This document shows, one piece after another, positions 5,735 through 12,106 of a stretch of 12,106 bases of DNA. The notes below the pieces were generated by a model that saw only the letters and a program-made list of their open reading frames with translations, was not told the origin of the DNA and ran no database searches. Made by a program: the position numbers and the translations under genes. The stretch comes from DATLBY01 sp035526665. Lineage in GTDB: Bacteria > Acidobacteriota > Terriglobia > Bryobacterales > Bryobacteraceae. Numbering within the stretch: the stretch's first letter is position 1; each line of letters starts with the position of its first letter. Location: the NCBI GenBank assembly GCA_035526665.1, contig DATLBY010000217.1, forward strand, positions 1 to 12,106, given 5' to 3'.

Positions 5735-7735
5735 GTGCAGCTCACCCAAGAGAGCGAACTTACCGTCAAAGCTGTTGGTTTGGGTATGTTTCTCGCGCTG
5801 GTATTTGGCGCGGCGAACGCATATCTGGGCATGAAAGCGGGTCAGACTGTCTCGGCTACCATTCCGGCGGCCGTGATCGCGATGGCCCTTTTCCGCATTC
5901 CCGCGCTTCGCGGGACGCTCCTGGAACAGAACATCACGCGAACGGCCGCTTCCGTGGGGGAGGCGCTGGTATCAGGGGCGATCTTCACTATCCCGGCCTT
6001 CATGATGGTGGAGGTCAACGGCGCGCGTCTGTGGACCGATCTGCGCGTGCATTACTGGGAAGCCACGCTAATCCTGCTGTGCGGCGGGCTCATCGGCGTG
6101 TTCTTCATAATTTTTCTGCGTAGACCTCTTTGCGTGGAAGCGAATCTGCCGTGGCCCGAGAGCATCGCCAGCGTCAACATCGTCAAGGCGGGCGGCGCCT
6201 CCAGGGACGCTCCCCGCTATATCTTCGGCGCAATGGCGTTCGGCGGGCTTATCCAGATTCTGAAGAGCGACAAGGGGCTGCAGATCTTTCGCGAATATAC
6301 CGAAGGATTTCTGCAGTATCCGCGCTCGGTGGTGCACCATTTCAATTTTCAGAAGCACCCGATCGGCGATGTGGGGCACGGCGGCGGGATTCCCTGGTCG
6401 ACTCCGGGCCTATCGCCGGCGCTCATCGGAATCGGCTACATCATTGGTCCTAAGTATGCGTTCATTAATGCAGCCGGCGGAGTCCTGGCCTGGTGGGTAT
6501 TGATCCCGTTGCTGCTGTTTTTCGATCCCGACCTGCCGCGACGCCTGAACGGTGGAACCGGCGTTCCCACCGACGTGCTCGCGTATACCGTTTGGTACAA
6601 CATCGTGCGGCCGATTGCCGTGGGCATGATGCTGGTTGGCGCCTGCAGCACCTTGTTCTCCATGCGGTCGGCGATGCTGCAGTCTCTGCGCGGCGCCTTC
6701 GCGGTGTCCACTTCACGAATCGCCATGTCGGCGAGGGAGAGGACGGAGCGCGATATACCAATGCGCTGGGTGGTGCTGTCGACTCTGGCTCTGCTGGTTC
6801 CGATTACAGGCCTCTATTTTTACTTCACCGGCGGCTGGCTGGCGGCGATTGTCGCGGCTTTCGCCATGACGCTGACGGGTTTCATCCTATCGGCAGTGGG
6901 CGGCTACCTGGTCGGGCTGGTGGGAGCCTCCAATCAACCGCTTTCCGGACTCACGCTGTCGGCGCTGATCCTTTCCGCACTGCTCCTACTAGCGTTTGGA
7001 GTAAAAGGCATGGCCGGCATCGCCGCCGTGCTGGGCGTCGCATCCGTGGTGTCGTGCGCCTGCTCGGTCTCAGGCTCCTTGATTCAGGACTTCAAAGCGG
7101 GACAGCTCCTGGGAGGAACGCCCTGGAAAATGCAGGCGGTGGAAATTGGAACCATCGCGGTCCTCTCGTTCTTCCTGATGGGACCCATTATCGCTTTGCA
7201 CGAGGCGAACCTGGCGACCGGAGGCATCGGGGGCCGCGCCCTCCCTGCCCCACAGGCGGGTTTGATGGCCCAGCTCGCCAAGGGGATTGTCGGTGGAGAA
7301 ATGGCCTGGGGCCTGTTGGGCATTGGAGCAGCATTCGGCATCGCTCTCATTTTCACCGGCGCCCGCGCTCCCATGCTGGTGGCTGTCGGCATGTACCTGC
7401 CATTCGACACCTCCGCCGCAATGTTTGTTGGCGGAGTCATCAAGTCAGTGCTCGACGGTATGACGGGGGCCTATTCCGACGAAGAGAAGCTGGTGGTGGA
7501 GGACCGGGGCACACTGCTGGCGTCCGGTCTGATCGCCGGAGAGGCCATTGTCGGCATTCTGCTGGCCGTTACGTTCCTGGCGGGCGTGCCGTCTTTCACG
7601 CGTCTGCTTACCGGGCGGGATGAGCTGCCGTTTTATCCCGCGCTAGGCGGCTGGCTCTCCCTAGCCGCGTTCGGTGCGATTGGATGGGTCCTGATCCGTA
7701 TTCCCATGAAAAGGCCCGGTACAGTAAATTTGTGA
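5735..7735 (+). CDS. OPT family oligopeptide transporter
   Basis: This 666-residue polytopic inner-membrane protein belongs to the OPT superfamily, prokaryotic branch; members take up small peptides, and some move metal chelates, driven by the proton gradient. The N-terminus carries the family pattern SELT (7-10), GAANAYLGMKAGQTVSA (25-41) and IPAAVI (43-48). Further family-like segments are LPWPESIASVNIVKAGG near 140-155, a long loop near 185-225 (YPRSVVHHFNFQ), GVPTDVLAY near 275, and the C-terminal GAYSDEEKLVVEDRGTLLASGLIAGE near 575-600. Many hydrophobic stretches suit about 14-16 membrane helices. The start is GTG at 5735; the frame is open upstream only to a TGA at 5690 and offers no ATG there, and later starts would remove the SELT motif. 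AGAGGGG abuts the GTG and the upstream TAG ends four bases earlier, so translation is probably coupled to gene 5203-5730. The substrate is unknown. Confidence 0.93.
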   Translation: MQLTQESELTVKAVGLGMFLALVFGAANAYLGMKAGQTVSATIPAAVIAMALFRIPALRGTLLEQNITRTAASVGEALVSGAIFTIPAFMMVEVNGARLWTDLRVHYWEATLILLCGGLIGVFFIIFLRRPLCVEANLPWPESIASVNIVKAGGASRDAPRYIFGAMAFGGLIQILKSDKGLQIFREYTEGFLQYPRSVVHHFNFQKHPIGDVGHGGGIPWSTPGLSPALIGIGYIIGPKYAFINAAGGVLAWWVLIPLLLFFDPDLPRRLNGGTGVPTDVLAYTVWYNIVRPIAVGMMLVGACSTLFSMRSAMLQSLRGAFAVSTSRIAMSARERTERDIPMRWVVLSTLALLVPITGLYFYFTGGWLAAIVAAFAMTLTGFILSAVGGYLVGLVGASNQPLSGLTLSALILSALLLLAFGVKGMAGIAAVLGVASVVSCACSVSGSLIQDFKAGQLLGGTPWKMQAVEIGTIAVLSFFLMGPIIALHEANLATGGIGGRALPAPQAGLMAQLAKGIVGGEMAWGLLGIGAAFGIALIFTGARAPMLVAVGMYLPFDTSAAMFVGGVIKSVLDGMTGAYSDEEKLVVEDRGTLLASGLIAGEAIVGILLAVTFLAGVPSFTRLLTGRDELPFYPALGGWLSLAAFGAIGWVLIRIPMKRPGTVNL

Positions 7736-7796
7736 TCCGTTACGCGAATTGTCCCGTCTAACTTCAGAGCGCGCCTTCAGCCAGGGCGCATATCAC

Positions 7797-7802
7797 AAGG
7801 AG
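7797..7802 (+). promoter_or_regulatory. Shine-Dalgarno site (AAGGAG) deciding the start at 7806
   Basis: AAGGAG lies three bases before the ATG at 7806, directly ahead of a classic signal peptide. It decides against the longer in-frame reading from TTG at 7749, which would bury the signal peptide 19 residues inside the protein. Confidence 0.75.
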
Positions 7803-7805
7803 TTT

Positions 7806-8417
7806 ATGAGAAAAACATTGTCCTTATTATTTGTTATAGCATTCGGGGCCATGGCCCAGTTGCCCCTTTCGGTCGGCATTAAGGGCGGCGTACCGTTGAC
7901 GGAAGCGTTCAGCACGGTAAAGGACGCAACGAATGGATATATCTCCGACACTCGCCGCTACATTGTAGGACCTAGCGTGGAGTTGAATCTGCCCGCCGGC
8001 TTCGGGGTTGAGTTGGACGCCCTCTACACCCGATTGAATTTTTCCCAAAATGTACTGGGCGCAATCGCAGCTACTACCACCTCGAATTCGTGGGAGTTTC
8101 CGCTGTTGTTGAAGTATAAATTCTCCAAGGGCCCCGTGAGGCCATTTGTCGACGCGGGGGCCTCATTCCGGCACATTACCGGGATCAGCCGCGTGGGCTC
8201 ATTCCTCACCGGAAGTTCTAATTCGACGGAGTTGCGCGACCCGAACGCCACCGGCTTTGTGTTCGGCGCCGGTATCGATTTCAAGCTCCTGATTATCAAG
8301 GTGAGTCCTGAGATCCGCTTTACCCGCTGGGGAACGGAAAACTTCCGCAGCGGAGTCGCCGATCTGTTGCGCACTAACCGCAATCAAGGCGAGTTTCTGG
8401 TTGGAATTAGCTTCTAA
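7806..8417 (+). CDS. Outer-membrane beta-barrel protein, OMP_b-brl type
   Basis: The 203-residue precursor has a clear signal peptide (MRKTLSLLFVIAFGAMAQ, about 18 residues). The mature part is a series of amphipathic strands typical of small eight-stranded barrels: LSVGIKGGVPL, YIVGPSVELNL, FGVELDALYTRLNF, WEFPLLLKYKF, VRPFVDAGASFR, GFVFGAGIDFKL, VSPEIRFTRWG and the final GEFLVGISF. The last residue is phenylalanine, the usual BAM recognition end. This matches proteins annotated as porin family or outer membrane beta-barrel protein; the biological role is unknown. ATG 7806 is chosen because of its Shine-Dalgarno site and signal peptide. The gene begins 70 bases after the OPT gene and may be the last gene of that transcript or have its own promoter in the gap. 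It converges with 8424-8990, leaving six bases between stops. Confidence 0.83.
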   Translation: MRKTLSLLFVIAFGAMAQLPLSVGIKGGVPLTEAFSTVKDATNGYISDTRRYIVGPSVELNLPAGFGVELDALYTRLNFSQNVLGAIAATTTSNSWEFPLLLKYKFSKGPVRPFVDAGASFRHITGISRVGSFLTGSSNSTELRDPNATGFVFGAGIDFKLLIIKVSPEIRFTRWGTENFRSGVADLLRTNRNQGEFLVGISF

Positions 8418-8423
8418 AATACG

Positions 8424-8990
8424 TTACAACAGATAAAACGCCAAGCCGATCGACAATTCATTCAACTTGAGTTGCCCTGTTTTTCCAGGAAGATTAAACG
8501 GCTTCGGATTCAGGTACTGCTTGGCGTCAAACCGCAGCATAAACTTTTCAGTCAAACGGAATTTGACTCCCGCGCCGTAATTCACGCCGAACTTGGTCTC
8601 TCCCTGACCCTGCGTGGCGGACGCTCCGGGCGGAACAAAGTTGCTGAAGTGACCTCCTCCACTCACGAAGGGACGCACATGTTTTCCTTCAGGTGTTGCG
8701 TAGGCAAGGAAATGATACAGACCCTGATGGATCGCCATCCCACCCTGATCCTGCCCATTGAAATTCAGATGAGTGCGGTTGTAGGCGTAGCCGAATTCAT
8801 GCCCGAAAAATTTCTGGTTGTTCAAAGTGACGCGAAAACCCATGCGGGTTCCGTCCGCCAGGCTGTATCCGGAGCCTAAGTCGCGGCTGGAGATGATGGA
8901 CCTGCCGCCACTCACGGAAAATTCAGCCACCTGGGCAAACGATGCGGTGGAACAGCATAAAATTGAGAAAGCAACGATCCAGGTTCTCAT
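8424..8990 (-). CDS. Outer-membrane beta-barrel protein downstream of lutC
   Basis: The 188-residue precursor carries a signal peptide (MRTWIVAFSILCCSTASFAQ, about 20 residues). Barrel-like strands follow: AEFSVSGGRSII, MGFRVTLNNQ, FGHEFGYAYNRTHLNF, GLYHFLAYATP, HVRPFVSGGGHFSNF, FGVNYGAGVKFRL, FMLRFDAKQYL and ELSIGLAFYLL at the C-terminus. It is likely a small eight-stranded outer-membrane barrel; a function cannot be read from sequence. It shares the pattern VRPFVxxGxxF and a later GAG-hydrophobic-xFxL with its convergent neighbour 7806-8417, which suggests a common barrel family. It begins 17 bases after the lutC stop on the same strand, with an AT-rich leader (AATAAATATA) and no Shine-Dalgarno site, so it may be read through from the lut operon. 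Confidence 0.82.
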   Translation of the reverse strand: MRTWIVAFSILCCSTASFAQVAEFSVSGGRSIISSRDLGSGYSLADGTRMGFRVTLNNQKFFGHEFGYAYNRTHLNFNGQDQGGMAIHQGLYHFLAYATPEGKHVRPFVSGGGHFSNFVPPGASATQGQGETKFGVNYGAGVKFRLTEKFMLRFDAKQYLNPKPFNLPGKTGQLKLNELSIGLAFYLL

Positions 8991-9007
8991 TATATTTATT
9001 GTAAGCG

Positions 9008-9658
9008 TTAGATTACGATTACATGGATTTCACCGGGACCGTGAACACCGCGGATGAGAATCTGTTCAATATCTCCGGTGCGGCTGGGCCCGGTGATCAG
9101 TACCATGGAGCTGGTGAGGTCGGCCGGCTTGGGCAAGATTGTAAATAACTCGTCGAGCCCGCTGAGGATCCGGCTGCGTTCCACCACAGCGATGTGCAGC
9201 GGCGGGAGCAGCGAAATCATCCGAGCCTCCTGCGGCGACGAGAGCATTACCAGAGTCCCGGTATCGCCCAAGGCGTAATCCGCGCTGGTGATGCCGGCAT
9301 CCAGGCTGGCGCACAGGTCCCGCAACTCCGCTTTGCCAGTGATTCCGCTGCGCACACCATGCAGCGCGGCGATGCCACAACGTGTCAGCAGCTCTGCATT
9401 GGAAGCAATGGCTGTTCTGCCGGCGAGCAGCATGGCGACGTGCCGGCACGCGTCTTCACGCGAGCTCGCGTGATACGTCTTTCCGGCGAGTTTTTCGATT
9501 GACAAAAAGAAAGTGTTCAGCCGGACCTCGGGCTCCGATGGATGAGCGCTCAACCGGACCGGGGGAAGATGCGCGGGCGCCTGCCCCGGTTTCCTGCCGA
9601 GAGCGCTCCGGATGCGGCCGAGAACGGCTTCGCGGGCACTCACTTGCGTTCCATCCAT
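9008..9658 (-). CDS. lutC: Lactate utilization protein C (LUD domain)
   Basis: LutC is the third component of the LutABC complex that oxidises L-lactate to pyruvate in many bacteria. It is a LUD-domain (formerly DUF162) protein without iron-sulfur cysteine motifs. The 216-residue product has the family's N-terminal helix (SAREAVLGRIRSALG), SADYALGDTGTLVM at about 143-156, LLPPLHIAVVE and the diagnostic end GPSRTGDIEQILIRGVHGPG. It overlaps lutB. Two starts are possible. ATG at 9658 gives the 19-base overlap used here; GTG at 9643 gives the product MSAREAVLGRI, a typical family N-terminus, with a GTGA four-base overlap to the lutB stop. I cannot decide between them, and the mature function is unaffected. 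It is the third lut gene in the transcript. Confidence 0.94.
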   Translation of the reverse strand: MDGTQVSAREAVLGRIRSALGRKPGQAPAHLPPVRLSAHPSEPEVRLNTFFLSIEKLAGKTYHASSREDACRHVAMLLAGRTAIASNAELLTRCGIAALHGVRSGITGKAELRDLCASLDAGITSADYALGDTGTLVMLSSPQEARMISLLPPLHIAVVERSRILSGLDELFTILPKPADLTSSMVLITGPSRTGDIEQILIRGVHGPGEIHVIVI

Positions 9659-11040
9659 TGCCGCCGGAAACTCTTACGGGCAAGGGGCGGCAGATCGCGC
9701 TCGCGCAGCCAGGCGCGAATCGGCGCCGGCGCGAATGGCACGTTCCGGATCCAGCCCGGACCGCGTGGGGCAAACATCACGAGGGTCTCCAGCAGCGCTT
9801 CATAGATGACCGGATGCGTCATCAGCCAGGCAAAAGAACGATAGACCAGGCGCTCTGTGAGGGAACTGCCCTTCTGCACCGCGTCGGCCCGTAACTCCAG
9901 CAATAACTTTGGGATGTCGATCTTGACCGGGCACACCTCCGCGCAGGCGCCACAGAGGCTGGAGGCGAAGGGAAGCCAATCCCCGCGGGCCGCGCCATGG
10001 AACTGCGGCGTGAGTATGGCGCCAATCGGGCCGGAATACACCCAGGGATAGTTATGGCCGCCGATCTTCCGGTACACGGGACAGTGATTCAAACAAGCGC
10101 CGCAACGGATGCAATACAGGGACTGCCGCCGCTCGGGTATCTCCAGCAATTTGGTCCGTCCGTTATCAATGAGGACCACGTAAAACTCTTCCGGACCATC
10201 GATCTCGTCGCCACGCCTGGGCCCGGAGAGGAACGACGTATAGGAAGTAAGTGCTTGGCCGGTAGCACTCCGGCCGAGCAGTTTCAGAAAAACAGGCAGA
10301 TCCTGAGCCCGCGGGATCAGCTTCTCAATGCCGGCGATCGCAATATGGATCTTCGGGGCGCTGGTGGTGAGACGCGCATTGCCTTCATTTTCCACCAGCA
10401 CCACGGCTCCGGAATCCGCCACCAGAAAATTTCCGCCGCTGATGCCGATGTCGGCGGCAAGGAACTTCTCGCGCAGCACCGCCCGCGCGATCATCGTCTG
10501 CTTCTCCGGGATAGTCTCTTCCTCGACGCCCAGCTCACGCGTGAAAATTTCCGCGACGTCGTAGCGCGTCATGTGGAGGGCTGGAGCCACAATGTGATAC
10601 GGCTTTTCACCCGCTAATTGAATGATGTACTCGCCGAGATCGGTCTCCACCGCATGGAGTCCGTGATGGTCCAACCGTTCATTCAGGTCGATCTCCTCGG
10701 TGGTCATCGACTTCGATTTGACAATCAGCTGGGCGCCCCGGCGCTTGGCGAGATCGAGAATAAAATCCGCGACTTCGGTTCCGTCGGCGCAAAAGACTAC
10801 CTTGCCGCCATGCGCTTCCACATTCGATTCGAACTGCTCCAGGTAATAGTCGAGATTCTCGATGGTGTGCTTCTTCAGGTCGTGCGCATGGGTCCGAAGC
10901 TCCTGGTAGTCGGGCAGGATATCGTCGGTGACCGCATGCTTGCGCTTATCGATCAGCCGGCTGGTATTGCTATAAATGGCAAGCTGCAGGTTGGCGTCGG
11001 CCAGAGTCGTATGAAAGCGTTCCGTGGGAGGCGTCGGCAT
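9640..11040 (-). CDS. lutB: Lactate utilization iron-sulfur protein B
   Basis: LutB (also LldF) is the large iron-sulfur subunit of the cytoplasmic L-lactate oxidation complex. The 466-residue protein has an N-terminal LUD-type domain (about 60-300, including ISGGNFLVADSGAVVLVENEGN around 200-221). A ferredoxin-like segment follows, with C310, C313, C316 and C320 (CIRCGACLNHCP) and C363, C366 and C370 (CGACAEVCP). The second motif has three cysteines, as is normal for this family. Other marks are GGHNYPWVYSGPIG at 327-340 and KIDIPKLLLELR. The C-terminal tail after residue 395 carries the LutB-specific helices. ATG at 11040 directly follows the TGA of lutA with no bases between, so the genes are coupled; the TGA of lutB overlaps the lutC start region. 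Confidence 0.95.
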   Translation of the reverse strand: MPTPPTERFHTTLADANLQLAIYSNTSRLIDKRKHAVTDDILPDYQELRTHAHDLKKHTIENLDYYLEQFESNVEAHGGKVVFCADGTEVADFILDLAKRRGAQLIVKSKSMTTEEIDLNERLDHHGLHAVETDLGEYIIQLAGEKPYHIVAPALHMTRYDVAEIFTRELGVEEETIPEKQTMIARAVLREKFLAADIGISGGNFLVADSGAVVLVENEGNARLTTSAPKIHIAIAGIEKLIPRAQDLPVFLKLLGRSATGQALTSYTSFLSGPRRGDEIDGPEEFYVVLIDNGRTKLLEIPERRQSLYCIRCGACLNHCPVYRKIGGHNYPWVYSGPIGAILTPQFHGAARGDWLPFASSLCGACAEVCPVKIDIPKLLLELRADAVQKGSSLTERLVYRSFAWLMTHPVIYEALLETLVMFAPRGPGWIRNVPFAPAPIRAWLRERDLPPLARKSFRRQWMERK

Positions 11041-11766
11041 TCAATTAGCCGCCAGGACTTCCGCCAGGTGCATGGTGCGGATCGGCAGCCCGGCCCTGTG
11101 AATCGCCCCTTGGAGCTGCATCAGACAACTGGAATCGATGGAAATGACCAGATCCGCTCCAGTGCTTTGGATGGAGGCGATTTTGGTGCGTGCCATGCCT
11201 CCGGAAACTTCGCCAAATTTTACAGAGAAGGTGCCGCCGAAGCCGCAGCACTCCTCCGCGATCTCCATCTCGCGCAGTTCCAGGCCTTTAACCTTTGCCA
11301 GCAGGCGCCGCGGGCCGTCTTTAATCTGCAGCTCCCTGAGCGCGTGGCAGCTATCGTGATAGGTCGCAACCGCCGCAAGGCGCGCCCCCACATCATCCAC
11401 TTGGGCAACCTCCAGCAGGAATTTTGAGAACTCCCAGACGCGGGGCTTGAGCTTTTGGACTTCCGCAAGCCGGAAGGCATCGTCCTCAAATAATTCGGCG
11501 AAGTGGTGCACGATCATCGAGGTGCAGGAGCCGGAAGGCACGACGATGTACTCCGAATCGCGAAATACGTTCAGAAAGTGTATGGCGACCTTGCGGACGT
11601 CGTCCCGGAATCCACTATTAAAGGCGGGCTGGCCGCAGCAGGTCTGCGCAGAGGGAAAGTCAATGCTGTATCCCAAACGCTCCAGAACGGTTGCCATGGC
11701 CATGCCCACATTCGGGAAGACCTGATCGACAATACAGGTGACAAAAATAGCAACTTTACCAGCCAT
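11041..11766 (-). CDS. lutA: Lactate utilization protein A (CCG-domain)
   Basis: LutA is the cysteine-rich CCG-domain component of L-lactate oxidation, related to heterodisulfide reductase HdrB and glycolate oxidase GlcF. The 241-residue length fits (about 238 in Bacillus). Two repeated halves are complete: C11, CCG at 43-45 (TCCGQP) and C81; then C140-H141, CCG at 173-175 (ECCGFGG) and C214. These are the ligands expected for iron-sulfur clusters. It is the first gene of lutA-lutB-lutC, in the same order as Bacillus. ATG at 11766 is the only usable start, since an in-frame TAA lies about 30 bases upstream. The nearest Shine-Dalgarno-like sequence, GGAGGAAG (11781-11788), is 14 bases away, farther than usual. 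No LutR or lactate permease gene lies in the window. Confidence 0.94.
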   Translation of the reverse strand: MAGKVAIFVTCIVDQVFPNVGMAMATVLERLGYSIDFPSAQTCCGQPAFNSGFRDDVRKVAIHFLNVFRDSEYIVVPSGSCTSMIVHHFAELFEDDAFRLAEVQKLKPRVWEFSKFLLEVAQVDDVGARLAAVATYHDSCHALRELQIKDGPRRLLAKVKGLELREMEIAEECCGFGGTFSVKFGEVSGGMARTKIASIQSTGADLVISIDSSCLMQLQGAIHRAGLPIRTMHLAEVLAAN

Positions 11767-11845
11767 TTTGAGGGGGTTCGCTTCCTCCGAATCTTATCGC
11801 ACTCAAAAACGGGTCTGGGATCGGGAAGTCGAATCAAGGTTTATC
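11767..11845. promoter_or_regulatory. Divergent region between lutA and the exported protein gene
   Basis: These 79 bases must carry the lut promoter and probably the promoter of the rightward gene. Seen in it are a seven-pair hairpin with a TTCG loop on the plus strand (11770-11787, two G-T pairs), overlapping the distant lutA Shine-Dalgarno site, and a directly repeated CGAATC (11788-11793 and 11830-11835). I found no convincing -35/-10 pair and no GntR-type palindrome. Confidence 0.35.
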
Positions 11846-12106
11846 ATGGAAGTAGTGGAACGCAGAAGATTCTTGCCGTTGCTTTTCCTGGCCGCCCCGG
11901 CTCTGGCAGCCAACCCCTCCTCCACTTCTGTTCGTGGAAAGCTGGTGACCGGCCCCCAGGGTACGCCGGCGTTGCAGGGCGCTGACGGTAAGTTGACCTT
12001 GTTGTCCGGGGATGAGCCGACCCTGGGCGTACTGAAAGACGCACGACTGGCGGGAGCTGATTTCGAAGCCCTTGGCCATGCGACCGGCGCCGGCCAGTTT
12101 ACGATT
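11846..12106 (+). CDS. Exported hypothetical protein, N-terminal part
   Basis: An open frame of 87 codons starts at ATG 11846 and leaves the window at the right edge. The N-terminus MEVVERRRFLPLLFLAAPALAAN is a signal peptide; ERRRFL fits the twin-arginine pattern RRxFL, so export by Tat is possible, though Sec export cannot be excluded. The mature part (SVRGKLVTGPQGTPALQGADGKLTLLSGDEP, then GVLKDARLAGADFEALG) is not a family I can name. It reads like a small periplasmic beta-rich domain with a GKL turn repeated at about residues 31 and 50. A weak AAGG at 11836-11839 precedes the start. It is divergent from lutA; a link to lactate metabolism is not shown. Confidence 0.7.
   Translation, partial: MEVVERRRFLPLLFLAAPALAANPSSTSVRGKLVTGPQGTPALQGADGKLTLLSGDEPTLGVLKDARLAGADFEALGHATGAGQFTI

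Noticed and set aside
6493..7623. A 376-codon plus-strand frame inside the OPT gene
   Set aside because: It is a +1 frame shadow, rich in Arg, Gly and His, of a transporter whose own frame gives continuous membrane helices and family motifs.
7771..7791. GC-rich inverted repeat (GCGCGCCT...AGGGCGC) between the OPT gene and the barrel gene
   Set aside because: The stem needs a bulged base and has no T-run after it, so it is not good evidence for a terminator.
7749..7805. TTG at 7749 as the start of the 7806 barrel gene
   Set aside because: It would add 19 residues ahead of a perfect signal peptide; the AAGGAG just before ATG 7806 supports the shorter form.
9997..11427. Two consecutive plus-strand frames (9997-10617 and 10618-11427) opposite lutB and lutA
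   Set aside because: They look like a neat pair, but both are antisense to complete lut genes with all cysteine motifs and show no domain, signal or ribosome binding site.
1..12106. Search for CRISPR, tRNA, rRNA, insertion sequences, phage or defence genes
   Set aside because: No regularly spaced repeats, terminal inverted repeats, transposase or integrase motifs, or RNA gene signatures were seen; the plausible coding frames account for nearly all of the window.

Overview
The window reads as a stretch of chromosome from a roughly 60% GC, Gram-negative, didermic bacterium, most likely an acidobacterium of the Solibacter/Bryobacter type. The reasons are a secreted protein with a planctomycete-type cytochrome c domain, several signal-peptide outer-membrane beta-barrels, a complete lutABC operon, and a prokaryotic OPT transporter. 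This placement is inference from gene content and style; there is no rRNA or marker gene to settle it. I see no mobile element, CRISPR array, tRNA, rRNA or phage gene. No gap between genes exceeds about 120 bases.

Layout, left to right. A gene cut by the left edge (1-315, minus) encodes the N-terminus of an exported c-type cytochrome-domain protein. Divergent from it lie rtcB (RNA ligase, 390-1607, TTG start) and folP (dihydropteroate synthase, 1629-2507). folP meets a minus-strand pair tail to tail, with interlocked stop codons: acyP (acylphosphatase, 3292-3570) followed by a beta-barrel protein (2504-3289). acyP is divergent from hemB (porphobilinogen synthase, 3615-4583) across 44 bases. 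After a 121-base gap holding two small hairpins comes a three-gene plus-strand unit: a Kbp-like BON-LysM protein (4705-5175), an unrecognised 175-residue protein (5203-5730) and an OPT family transporter (5735-7735). Next are two beta-barrel genes facing each other with 6 bases between them (7806-8417 plus, 8424-8990 minus). The minus-strand barrel lies directly behind lutA-lutB-lutC (11766 down to 9008), which encodes the iron-sulfur L-lactate oxidation complex. A partial exported protein (11846-12106, plus) is divergent from lutA.

Most genes are conserved housekeeping or catabolic genes: RNA repair, folate and haem biosynthesis, acyl-phosphate hydrolysis, lactate oxidation and peptide uptake. 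The less explained parts are the Kbp/unknown/OPT cluster, the three barrel proteins, and the barrel gene trailing the lut operon. I found no evidence for a wholly new multi-gene system. The best candidates for follow-up are the unknown 175-residue protein and the convergent barrel pair.
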